NCBI GenBank assembly: GCA_002989075.1
Contig: PSQN01000007.1
Coordinates: 1-64,000 of the forward strand
DNA from: Arthonia radiata
Lineage: Eukaryota; Ascomycota; Arthoniomycetes; Arthoniales; Arthoniaceae
DNA: 64,000 nucleotides
Direction of reading: 5' to 3'
Shown here in pieces: positions 33,468 through 46,329 of the stretch (position 1 is the first letter of the stretch; each line of letters starts with the position of its first letter). A model generated the notes under the pieces. That model saw only the letters and a program-made list of their open reading frames with translations, ran no database searches and had not been told where the DNA came from. A program made the position numbers and the translations under genes.

Positions 33468-33864
33468 TTAGCGCAGGACTTGACGAGGGCTTGAGCAAAG
33501 GACATCAGAACTTGCCATCGCCTGCATCCGCCGGTCTTCGATTCTTGCGTATACACGATCGCGATGTCGCACAGCGGGCACGTGGTAGCCATACCAGAAG
33601 AAGTAGCCGGCAGCCGTGCCTAGACCTGCGCAAGAAGTACGTTAGAGAGTGCCGAAGGGCATGCCATTGTACTAAGGGCGAATGTTCGACAGCGAGGGAG
33701 GCCGTGATGGATCCTCGGGCTCAAGGCGTACCAATTGCACAGCTGATATCAACAACGACGCTTCGCTTCCACATCTGCATCCCTGTTAGCTTCTCCCGTA
33801 TAGATATGCCCCGGTGATTATAACTCACCCCAGTGATGGGCTTGATTTTCGTCGCAATGGGCAT
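33468..33864 (-). CDS. COX9: Cytochrome c oxidase subunit VIIa
   Basis: A small gene in three exons (33,864-33,829; 33,774-33,732; 33,625-33,468) with introns of 54 bp (GTGAGT...CAG) and 106 bp (GTACGC...CAG, branch CTCTAAC), giving 78 residues. The product starts MPIATKIKPITG, then MWKRSVVVDISC, then one membrane span (CAIGLGTAAGYFFWYGYHV), then PAVRHRDRVYARIE. This is the fungal Cox9/VIIa layout: a single helix in the inner mitochondrial membrane at the edge of complex IV. Each exon is too short to stand out alone, but the two joins restore the family sequence in frame. The C-terminus is less certain: a possible third, GC-AG intron (GCAAGT ... CTAACACTTACTAATAG) would replace the last 16 residues by a short GEDPA end. 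Confidence 0.88.
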
Positions 33865-34568
33865 GGTTGCTATCAACAAGGAGGGATGAGCTGGCAGGTG
33901 TGATATTCGCTTCGACGGACTTTGAAATATCAACGAGATCCCACACTACGTGGAGTTTTGTTGCTGAAGCAAAGGTAGAGAGCAATAGAGGAGATGAACC
34001 GGTAGGTCAACTGTGAACTGGGTGACTGGGTACAGAGTACCGAGAGCACGGGTCCCCGACTTCAGCCCTACAAGATCTCACCTTCGATGAGGTACAGTGG
34101 TGATTTTTGAAGTGGCCACCCCCAAATGGGGTAATATACCTGTATAGCTTCCAATTGGCCACATTATAGATTATATGCTAATATTTGGCCGGGTGCACCT
34201 CGCGCTTAATATCCTTCTTAATCTAATTTAGTATAGACTTAACGATATTATTAATAATATTGTTTAGAATCTTCTTCTATAAGTAGACTATCTTATTTAT
34301 TAGCTACGTACTAGTCTTAATTTAGTATATTACTTACAGTTGATTCTTAATCTACGTCTATATATACTTAATTAGATTTAAATCTAGTAAATAAGAAGGT
34401 ATTTTAAGCTAAAAAAGGATTTTTAATTAAGCTTAGTACAGCTTTTATAAACTATATAGACCCTTATATTGTCTTATATTAGCCTTAAAGCTCTTTTATA
34501 CTTAATATTTAGCGTTATTTAGTATTTACTAATTATTAGAATAATATACTTATAATATAATTTAGTAG
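33865..34568. other. Right border of the gene island
   Basis: The first about 270 bases are of normal composition (COX9 promoter). From about 34,140 the sequence becomes A/T-dominated and RIP-like, with no gene. At 34,093 a TA is followed by CAGTGGTGATTTTTGAAGTGG, which resembles the start of a Tc1/mariner terminal repeat, but no second end is visible. AGTAG at 34,564-34,568 is the target duplication of the Copia element. Confidence 0.55.
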
Positions 34569-34798
34569 TATTAGAAATTAATCAACTAGCTAGTTAGTTA
34601 GAACCCTTAGGAGCCTAGAGTATTGGACAGGTTCTACCGGCTATCTTGGTCTAGAATAGAACAAGCCTTTTATCTAAAGGGTCGGGCCTAGTAGCCCGGA
34701 CTTAGGACAAAAAGAAGTATTGTACGACCTATTCTAGACAGCTGGCCTATAGTCTAAGACAATACAAAATAGACTTAGAGACTAATAGTTTTAGATAG
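34569..34798 (+). repeat. Copia 5' LTR, left part
   Basis: The first 230 bases of the LTR, from TATTAGAAATT to TTTAGATAG, where Gypsy A begins. The matching remainder is at 55,112-55,394; the two parts overlap by the 5-bp duplication GATAG. Confidence 0.9.
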
Positions 34799-34994
34799 TA
34801 TAATACATAAACGTCTCGATAACGAATTAAGACAAAATATTGCCTATTTAGAAAGGCTGCAATTTTAGAAGAATATCTTCTGTCCAGTAGACGCATCCCT
34901 TCCTTTTTTTCTTAATAATTAGCTTAAACACTAGTAAGGCCTATTTAGGCCCTTTTTGCTACTTAACTGCTCTCTGCTCTATACTTAAATTATA
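34799..34994 (+). repeat. 5' LTR of Gypsy A
   Basis: 196 bases from TATAATACAT to AAATTATA, identical in length to the 3' LTR. A more decayed relative lies at 8,594-8,743. Confidence 0.9.
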
Positions 34995-37900
34995 TTCTAA
35001 TTATTTTAAACCTACGAAGAGGGCGGTCGGCAGTTAGATACCTTATTAACGTCGCTTAAAGGTTAATCCTCTATAACCGAGTATAGCTAAGACTCTGTAT
35101 ATACGTTAAAATAAATAATATTAAAATTAATTAATGGCCGGTGCTAGCAAGTATTGTATTTAAAGAGAACAAGTAAGGAACTAAGTATACGACGGTAGTC
35201 GCTTTATATCCGCTATATAAGTAGAATATAGAGCGTAGCAAAATATAGCTAACGTCGAAGAAGACTAGGACCCTTATATAGAATTTAGCGACGATAATAA
35301 GTAAGAGAGCTTATAAGCCGGTAAATAGACGCTAAGTAGATTGTAAACTAAGAAGAACAATAGTCTAAATTAAAACAATAACAACGATAAAGGAGCTTAC
35401 TAAGGCTCTAACCGCGAAGAATTTCTCTTTAGCGCCTTTTTAAGCGTTAAAGTATAAAAGCTAAGACAAAACCTACTAGCATAGTAGCAGCAGTATACTA
35501 TTAAGAAGCTTAAGCTTAAAAAGTAAATGCTCGAAGTTAAGCTCTAGTCTGTTTGTAATTTAAGAGCTAGTAGTAAGCGGCTATAGAGCAATTTAAGCCT
35601 TTAAAGCTAGATTAACGAGCTTTTTAAGAAAGAGGCGTCTAAGCTTAAGAGAGCTATAAGCTCTATAGACACTTAATAGACTTAAACTATTAAGAAAAGA
35701 TTTTAGATAGCTAACGTATCGAACTTCGACAATATTTATATTATTATTTAGTACGTTTAGAGACTTTCTAAAGATTTAGCGAATAGATAGCGAACTTACG
35801 CTAAAAAAAATAAAGAGAAGACGCTACTTTATATATAAGCGTACTTTAAAAGATAGGTAATAAAATATATTGTTAACTTAGCTATAGCTACTATAGCTAA
35901 CGCAGAAAGATTCTTTATATTAACATAGAGTTTAACGTAGAAGCTCAAGGACTTTTTAAGCTTTCTACAGAAAAAAGAAACTAAGTTGCTAAATAGTAAG
36001 ATATCGGACTTAAATTGGGTCGTATTTTACTATACGCGCTTACTTTTATAGATTAAGGCAAAGCTAATTAAGCAAGATTTCTTAAAGAATCTGCTTAAAG
36101 ATATAAACAAGCTTCTAAAGAAAGTTTGTTAATATATAAATATTAATTATAATATATTGCAGAACGCCCACAATACTAATATAAACTAAGATCGCTCTAA
36201 TAGCGGATCGAATATAAACTGTAGCGGCTATAACGCTAGAGTATTTCTATAGAAATTAGACCGTAAACAAGGCAGTTTATACCAAAAATAAGGCAACTTA
36301 TTAGTTTAATAAAGAGATAATAGCTTTGCCGCATAAAAGCAATTAAAGTCGATATACAGTAAAGCAAATATTATCTACTTTACGTACAATTAGAAAGGGC
36401 ATTATACTACTAAATGTACTATACTCTAAATCGGTATTAATTTAACGCTAATTAAGCGGAGAAACGATAGATCTTAAGGGTAAGCTTTGTATCTTTAAAG
36501 CTTAGGGCTATCGATTAACAGCGAGAATAAATTAAAGTCTCGGTATAGCTAAGTAGATCGCTACAAAAGGTTCTCGCGCTAGTAGATTTTAGTATAGAGA
36601 TTAATCTTATTAATTATTATATTATGCTTAAAAGAGAATAGCAAAAATTATATAAAGTAAAGCTCCTATATATTAAGTTTCTTAATAAAAATAAGCTGTA
36701 GCTTTCTAACGCGTATAATATAAATATAACTGTAAGAGACGTATATAAAGAAGAACGGTATTGCTAACTCTATCTATATTTAGCTAACTTTGTAGAATAC
36801 AGCCTTGTCTTAGAATATCTATAGCTTAAGTAAGTTAAGCCCTAAATTAGCTAGATGATAAGAATAATTACTTAAAGAAACCTTTCTACGTCTAAAGAAT
36901 AAGTAGTAGATACTAAATCTGTTAAGATTATTAGTAAAGATATAATTTTAGTATATTTATAAAGAGACAAACAGTACTACTCCGCGATTTTATAGATAAA
37001 AGCGGATAAACGTTATAAATATTAAATAGCGGTCCTATTAAACGTTAGTTCGCCGCTAAACTAAACTCTAAATAGCAAGTCTAAGAAAGTAAAGAAGCGA
37101 GATAAGCTTTCTTCTTAGTACACTAAATATAAAGATATCTTTTCTAAAGAACTGTCGAGTAAGCTTACGCCGCTTAGTAAGTATACTTATAAGATTAAGC
37201 TTAAGAATAGTATAGAACCTCTATATAAGCTAATCTACTTTATATTGTAAGATAAGCTAAAGACGCTCCGAAAGTATCTAAATACTATAATTAAGAAAGA
37301 ATAGATACAACCCTTTATTAGTCCGACGGGTGCTCCGATTCTATTTATATCTAAGATAGATAAATTATTGAGACTATATATTAACTACCGTAGTTTAAAC
37401 AATATAACTATAAAAAATCGCTACGCATTACCGCTAGTCTCTAAGATTCTTAATCGCCTATAAGGCTCAAAGATATTTATAAAGCTTAATCTTTACAATA
37501 TCTATTACTGTATCTATATTTATAAAGGAAATAAGTAAAAGACGGCGTTTCGTACCTAATATAGGTACTATAAATATCTAATAATACCTTTTAAACTAAC
37601 AAACGCCTCTACTACGTTCTAGATATATATTTATAAAGCTATAGGTAATTTTATTGATACCGTGTATATCGTTTATATAGACAATATCTTAATTTTCTCT
37701 AAAGACGAGAAAAGCTATAAAAGCTATATTAAAGAAGTTCTATAAAGGCTCTATAGATAGAGTTTATTTATAAAGCTGTTTAAGTATTAATTTTATATTA
37801 CTAAGGTTTCTTTTCTAAGATTTACTATAGAAGTTAATAATATTAAAATAGACCTAAAAAGAATGCGAACTATAGCCGAATAGCTAGTTTCTACTACTAT

Positions 37901-38985
37901 AAAGTAGATTCTATCCTTTTTAAGGTTCGCAAACTTCTACTAGCAATTTATCTATAAATTTAGCCGTATCGTAGCGTTAATAAATATACTAACGAAAGAC
38001 GTTAAGTTTGTCTAAAGCAAAGCTTAATAAAAAGCTTTTAAAGCGCTAAAGCAAGCCTTTATAAATATACTAGTACTAACGTACTTTAACCCGATACTAT
38101 CAATCGTTTTAATAACTAACGTATTAAACTTTATAATAGTAGGTATCTTACTTTAACTAAGAAGAGTTAGCCGATTAACATTGCTATTAAATATTAACTT
38201 AGACTTACTTACATTAGATATAGCAAACACTGTTTAAACTAGTACTAATAATAAGGCAGATATATATCTATATTCAATAGCGTTCTTTTTGAAGGAATTT
38301 ATTGATACTAAGCTAAGATATAATATCTATAATAAAGAGCTTATAGCAATATAGACTAGCTTTAAGTACTAATACTATTACTTTATTAATATACAGCACT
38401 TAGTAAAGATTATAACAGACTACAATAATCTTAATATTTTATAACAACAAAAGTATTGTTTTGCCGATAGACGCGCTAAGCAGAAGATCTGTTAGTATTT
38501 AACTTTAAAATACTATTCCGTACGGATAGCAAGAACTTAGTAGACGCGCTATCGCGCCGTCTAAATTATAAGAACCTATATAGAGTAAAGAAAGACAACG
38601 CTAATAAGATATTGCTAAGCTTATAGCAGAAGCTTAGGAGAGATACTACTTTACTTAGTACCGAGAAGAAGCCTCTTAGCCTAAAAGAAGGTATAATTGC
38701 TGCCTTAATTATATTGCTTAAAGATTAGTTTAAACACTGTTAGTAGTTTAGCTACCAATTTAAAATCTTAAACGTAACTATAATCTAAATTAAGAGTAAA
38801 TTAAAGTTAAATATAGACCTTATATAGGATACCTAGGAGTAAGAAATGTGTCTGTCTTTCTCTACTAATACAGAGCCTTTTCTAATAGCTCTCGTATTAC
38901 AAGTTAAGGTAGTTGCAGCTACCGCTCTTAAAATAGCTTATAATAATACTCTTTAAGGTCTTACGGCCTTAGTTTAGAGGCCTAA

Positions 38986-41900
38986 TGTTACGGGTACCAG
39001 CCCCAGACAGCCTAGCGTGCATCCAAGCATCAACCACCGCCAGTTATCTTAGCTCTACCAGCATTATTCCCGACTAAGCCTATAAACCCGCTGTAGGCAT
39101 TATTAAATAAGATAGCTATAAGAGCCTACGTTCCTTACAAACCCGATATAGGTATTATTGAGATTAACGGATATAGAGGAACTTCCCTATGTACCTTAGA
39201 TTATATAGCTAAACTAATAGCCGATCTTAGAATAAACTTTAGTCTATTAACTTAACATTTAAATATAAGTTCCTTAACTATATTTAAGTAACGTACTTTA
39301 CCTTCTGTCTACTCTAGTTAAGCTTCTCTTACCCTCTATAATCTATCTTATCTCTCCTATCTTTTAGTCTCTAGCATACGAGACACCTACTACTAAGGTC
39401 GACAAGCATATAAGGTAAGTAAGCCTTAGTTCGGTTCTTCCAGCGATTAGCGTTATACTTTAATAGACTCGCTACGAAAGCAGAGAAAGCAGATTAATTA
39501 TATCTACTACTTCGGCATCCAATAGCTACAACGCTACGGATAGGTTAGCTAATAGAATAGCTAGTACGAGTAAGATATTAGACATTAACACTAAGATAGA
39601 AAAAAGCTTCTTAGATAAACGTTCTAAAGTTACTTTATTCTTAATACGCCTAGCCGTATACTTTAAAACTTATAAAGACTAGTTCTCGAACGATACTACT
39701 ATAGTTCTATTTGCTACCTCTTATATAGACGGAGATGCCTACAAGTAGGTCGAGTACTATCTCGACGATTTCTTATTTACTCCGATAAAGAGTAGGCGCG
39801 AGGATACCGATAAGTTCTTTACTAGCTTTACCTTCTTTTAGAAGAAGCTTTATAAAATCTTTAAATAGACCGACGCTAGACGCGTCGCTACTAAAAAGCT
39901 TAGAAACCTTAAACAAATAGGACCAGCAAGCAGGTACGCCGCCGAATTTATACAGTATACTAATTAAACAGGATAGAACGAGAAATCCCTTATCGAGACC
40001 TTTTATAAAGGACTTAAGGATTATATTAAGGAAATAATCTATATTTATAAAGAGAAGTTTAATAATCTCAACAACTTTATATAACGAGTAAAAGAGATCG
40101 ACGACAGCAACTTTAAAAGATAAATAGAAAAGAAGAGTAACCCTACTAACAGATTCTATAGAACAAAGAATCGAGTAAACTTACGACAAGACTAAGGCGA
40201 TCCAATAGAGTTAGATTTTACTAAGCCTCGAGGAAAACTAAATAACTAGAAACGAGAATATAGAATAAAGAACAAGCTATACTTATATTACAGAAAACTA
40301 GGGCATTAAGTTAAAGAATACCGTTCTAAGAAATAACAGTTCAATAGTACCAGCAGAAACGAATACAACAATCAATCTTAGAAACCCTATTTTCTACGAC
40401 AACAGTTTAATATAACTATCCAGACAAAAGAGGATAACAGTCGCAATAAGGCAATAGAACTACTAGCAGCCTTCTCCGACCGCTGGCAGAAGGACCCGAC
40501 CGAGGGCTGTCTTTTGCAAGAATTAGGTCTCTTATAGAAGACTATCTAGAACTGGTATAAGTACGTTACTAGACTAACTAAGGAGCAGAAGAATATCTAC
40601 TAGAATGCCTTCTGTAACTAGAGAAACACTTACTAGGCTTCGTTCAACAAGAAGCACTACGAGTAGAATTTGTTTAATTTATACAAAAACTGGGATACAG
40701 ACATTGAGTTATAGAAAGAAACAAAAGAACGACAAATAAAATAGAAACAACGAAACCTACAGAACTAAAACAATATTAACCGCACTATTCTAAGACAGTA
40801 GATATAAGATACCGCTATACTACATAAAATACTATTCTAAACTGCGTGCTACGATAATAATTGTACGACCCACAAATCCGATAAATTAGAATTAAGATAG
40901 TAGCCGAAGAAACTAATATCTCTAAAACAAGGTTCGATACAAGAACTAGGCCTTATCCGAGAACGATCTAGATTACCTTACCTAGAAACCTAAGAGAAAT
41001 TTAAGAAAGAACAGATCGTAGAAGCTAAGTAAGATAGCAGCTACGATACGTTATAGGCAAGGCAACGACTTAAAGACAAAAACATAGATTCTAATGGTAC
41101 AGAATTCTCGCTCAAAAACGATATTAACTAGGAACAGCAAACCTTAATTCGTTGGGAAGGAATAATATAGAGACTTTGTTAGCTGGCCTTCTATAATAGG
41201 AAGTTGAGCGCTAATAGAGACATTAACAATATTCTAGAATATATTTACTTACGCCTACGACAACTAGTAAACTACCTTATTAGGGGTCTAGAATTGCATA
41301 GTTAGTACTAATATCTTCGATCGACAATATACAACCTACAGATACGACAAGTTTTAACTAGCGATAGTTGTATAATTAAAGTAGGAATCGTAAACAATAA
41401 ACTAGACGTTATAATAAAAGTAGTACTAGAACACTTTATACAGGAATTCTTACAGCAAATCAACTAACAATAGGTTTCGGTACCTAAAATACTCTAGAAC
41501 GTATACAATTAACAGAAAAAAGACTAGACCGACTGCTTTAAGGGCAGTAGTACCGGCCCGTCCAACGGTCAGACCCTCTAGAAGTCTAGCTCTACGCGAG
41601 CTCAGCTACCTACAAAACATATCTACATACTCGGGCAACAATAAACTACAGAAATATTAAGATTATAATTAATTTAGGCGCAACAGGCAACTTTATCTCA
41701 ATACGCTACGTTAAGGAGTACTAAATATAAATATAAAAAAAGAAATTACTCTACATACTGTTTAGATTTTAAGGGGCAGAAGAAAAAGTTAACTACAAGA
41801 CTTTATTAATAGATATAATAATTAAGGACTATTAAAAAGAAATTACTTATAATATTGTAAATATTAATTAGTACTACGCTGTACTAAATATACCTTAGTT

Positions 41901-44900
41901 ACAACAATATAATCTAGAGGTAGATTAGAGAATTAAGAAACTCCTCTTTACTAAGTATAAGTACTCTAGATAAGAGTCGTTCTACAGAATAGATACTCTA
42001 CAAGCTAATTTTAGTAGTAAGAATAAGGAGCGCGATAAAGAACTTATACGGGTTAGTACTACTATACTCTAACATTTAAATATCCTATAAGAGAAGTCTA
42101 ACGTAGTATCTCGTCTGTAGCCAACTATACGTAAGTATAAATAAGAGACAACTACACGTTAACGATTCTATACGACAACAAGTGCTCAGTTAATTACTAA
42201 GGTACTAAAGAAATACGATCAATTCTGATATCTATTTAAAGAAGCTAAGCCGAACTCAGCTCTCCTAGGACACAAATCGTAGGATTACACAATACCTTTA
42301 CAAGAAGGCAAGACGCCAACATTCGGTCCAATATACTCTCTATTAGAAGCAGAAAATTAAGCGCTCCGCGACTATCTCGATAAGAATCTTAAGAAAGGAT
42401 TTATCTAAAAATTAACATTACCGGCCGGATACCCGATACTCTTTGTACTAAAGAAGAATAGCAAACTACAACTCTACGTAGATTATAGACAGCTAAACGG
42501 GGTAACTATTAAGAACCGATATTCTTTACTATATATCGACAAAATAACAGATCGATTGTATAACGTACAATAGTTTACTAAGTTTAATCTACGAGGAGCC
42601 TACAACTTAATCTGTATAAAGAAAGGCGAAGAATGAAAGACAGCCTTCCGTACCAGATACAGACTTTTTAAGTATTGCGTTATACCCTTTAGACTAATAA
42701 ACGCACCAGTATTATTTTAGAAGCTAATTAACAACACACTTAGTAATTATCTAGACATATTTATAACTACTTATCTAAACGATATTCTAGTATACAGCTG
42801 TATACTAGAAGAATATAAGAAACATATTAAGAAGGTATTAGAGAGATTAGCGCGTACCGATTTACAAATCGATATCGAGAAAATCTAGTTTCACCAACAA
42901 TCTATCGAATTTCTTGGATTTATAATTACTAAGTACGGTCTCTAAATAAAAGATTCGAAGATTCAATCCGTTCTAACCTGGCCTACATCAAAGAATGTAA
43001 AACAGTTACAACAGTTTCTTAGTTTTGCTAACTACTACAGGCAATAAATATTTAACTTTAGCCGAATTATAGCACCGCTGTCTTAATAGATAAAACAATC
43101 GATAGGATTTTTCTAGACGTAGAAAGAACAATTAGCATTTAAAGAGCTTAAGGAAGCTTTTAAGATTAAACCCGTACTAGCAATATTCGATCTTAACCTA
43201 CCAATTATTATAGAAATAGACGCGTTAGACTATACAATTGGAGCATATATAAGTTAAAACAATAAGGAAGAAAAGCTTAGACCAGTAGCTTTCTACTTAA
43301 GAAAAATATTACCCACAGAATAGAACTATAACATTTACAATAAAGAGCTTTTAGCTATTATAGCAGCATTCGAAATATAACGAGCTTACTTGAAAGGAGC
43401 TAACTATACGATTATAGTATATATAGACTATAAAAACCTAACTTATTTTACGATAATAAAGAAACTCAACCGCAGACAAGTTAGATAGTTAGAAACTATA
43501 GCTCCGTACAACTTTATTATTACCTACAAGAAGGGTTCCAAAAACGATAAAGCTGACGCTTTAAGCCGACAACCCGATTATCTTAATAACAAGGAACACG
43601 TCGAGTATGCGATATTCTAAGGATACAATAACGAGATTAGATACAATCAATTAGCTATAACAATAGAGTTTGTTATCGAACCGGACAGTCGAATCCCAGA
43701 CATCCTAAACGATCCTAAAACCTACTAGAAAAACGAGAAACAACACCTAGGACTAACTAAAAACAGCAAGGGCTATTACAAATTTTAAGGCAAGATCTAC
43801 GTTCCGAGGAATCTAATCCGACACATTATCAGTAACTTCTACGATAACCCAACGAAGGGACATAAGGGCATCGATAACACTATTAAAAAGATTATACGAA
43901 CCTACTACATTCCGAAAATTCGACATTATGTCGAGAATTATATCCGAGAATACGACGTATACGTAAGAACTAAGCACCCGAGGCATTCACTATACGGTAA
44001 ACTACAACCACTAGAGACATCCGAGAGACTATAGCATATAGTCTTACTAAACTTTATTACTAAGTTACCAACCTTCAAGGATCTACTTATAGAAGTAGCT
44101 TACAACGCTATCTTAGTTATATGCGACAAACTAACAAAGTACGCGTACTTCGTACCTTACAAGGAAGCTAGCAACTTAGAACAATTAGTATATATCTTCC
44201 TTCAGATTATCCTAGCAAACTATGGTCAACCACAAAGAATTGTCTCGGACAGAGACCAGAAATTTGTCTTACAATTTTAGACATCCCTAATGCAACAGCT
44301 AGAGACAAAGTAAAAGATATTAACGTCGTTCTACCTACAAACAGACGGACAGACAGAACAAACAAATTAAACACTAGAATAGTATCTCTAGGCATATATT
44401 AACTACTAGCAGAACGACTAGGTACAATTACTACTAGTAGCGTAAGTAGCGCACAACGATATAAAAAACGATATAACTAAAACGATACTGTTCTATGCCT
44501 TATACGGCTATCACTCTCTTTAGGGCAGACAACTACAAAACACTACAGAAAACGACACTGCTACACGAATAGCAACGAATATAAAGACCCTATACTAGTA
44601 GTTAAAGGCTGACAGCGAGTTTATTAACGAACGAACAAGGAAATAGTATAATAAATTAAGGACGACCCCGAACACAAGCATAAAAGAGAGGGAAAGAGCT
44701 TACTTGCTTATAAGAAACTTAAAAACTATTAGACCAAGCAAAAAACTCGACTATATTAAAACAGAACCGTTTAAAATCTTACAGCAATTAAGACCCGTAA
44801 CCTTTAAACTTAAGCTCCCGAAAACAATAAGAATATATCCTATATTCTATATAGCGCTGTTAAAGCCAGCCTACTTTCGAGAAGTAGAACGACCCAACCT

Positions 44901-46329
44901 AGAAATCCTTTCTAACAACTAAGAACCCGAGTATAAGGTTAAAACGATTCAAGCTTATAAACAATATTAAGGCAAACGACAGTATCTTATAAAGTAGAAA
45001 GAATATTCCAAATATAAAAATTAATGGAAACCGGAACGAAACCTAACTAACTATAAAGACACCATTTAACGATATTAAGACTAAAATATTAATCGGTCGT
45101 AGCAGCACTAACACCCTAATTTACTATCTAGTATGCCTCGCCGGCACTTAGATTACCCTCAAACAAACTAGCTTACCACGTTACAGAACTACTACCCAAC
45201 ACTAAATAGAGGTCACTCCGAAAGTCAACGGATAACCCGCTTAAACATTTAAACGTATTATTACTAGCTATCGACGTAGCAAACTTCTTTTGCTCCAACA
45301 ACTTATTCTAAGCTAACTTCGCTGCTGCCTGCGTACAAGTCTTCTTAACCTTCTCTTTTAACTTTTAGACCTTAGATCGATTACGCTGTACAGCTGCAAC
45401 CAACGCTGCTGTCTGAGCCTTTAACGCACGTAATTAGCTCTTTGTACGCTAAAGGGCAGCCGACTAAGAGGAATATTAAGAATAAACCGAACGCGCTGCA
45501 ATTAAGTTAGTTCTAGTTACTACAAAAGAACACTAATAAGGTATACTATCTGCTATTAATACCCGTAAATTATAACTCTTCTTATCCCGAGTATATACTA
45601 AATATGTCGCCTTTCTAGACTAAACTATATATCTTTCCTTAATTAATATATATCTAAAACAAGGAGACATTTTAATACCGTAGGCTTTAATTAACAGGTA
45701 TTAGCTATACTTTTTGTTAGGACCCGCAGCAACAGACTTTATACGAGGTATAGCGACTTACAGATTAGTTACGAAAGGGAGGGACAAAACGTAACTTATA
45801 GGTATTTAAAAGGCTAAGGGTCAATCGAGAACAATTTAACTAAAAGAGAGGGGATTGTGTTACAGGCACCAGCCTCAGACGGCCTAGCGTGCACTTAAGT
45901 ATTAACTACCGCTAGTTATCTTAGCCCTACCAGCATTATTCCCGACTAAGCCTATAAACCCGCCGTAAGCATTATCGAATAAGACGGCTATAAGAGCCTA
46001 CGTTCCTTATAAACTTAATATAGATATTATCGAGATTAACGGACATAGAGGAACTTTCCTATATACCTTAGATTATATAGCTAAACTAATAGCTAACCTT
46101 AGAATAAACTTTAGTTTATTAACTTAACATCTAAATACAAGTTCCTTAACTATATTTAAGTAACGTACTTTACCTTCTATCTACTCTAGTTAAGCTCCTC
46201 TTACCCTCTGTAATCTGTCTCGCCTCTCCTGCCTTTTAGTCTCTAGTATACAAGACACCTACCACTAAGGTCGACAAGTATACAAGGTAAGTGAGCCTTA
46301 GTTCGGTTCTCCCAGCGACCGGCGTTACA
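38986..46329 (+). mobile_element. Gypsy family B, copy 2, full-length fossil (7,344 bp)
   Basis: Collinear with copy 1 over its whole length (add about 38,137 to copy 1 coordinates), with 472-bp LTRs at 38,986-39,457 and 45,858-46,329. Parts are as in copy 1: gag, protease, reverse transcriptase about 42,330-42,970, RNase H, integrase about 43,780-44,620, GPF/Y module 44,704-44,922 and chromodomain about 44,925-45,090. The antisense zinc-cluster region is near 45,500-45,690. Differences from copy 1 are overwhelmingly C-to-T or G-to-A. The flanks do not form a target duplication (CCTAA left, TAAAC right), because the right side abuts another B fragment. It is broken, and more decayed than copy 1. 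Confidence 0.92.

Noticed and set aside
33416-33817. 133-codon plus-strand frame at the island edge
   Set aside because: It is antisense to the three COX9 exons, which are supported by conserved sequence and splice sites.
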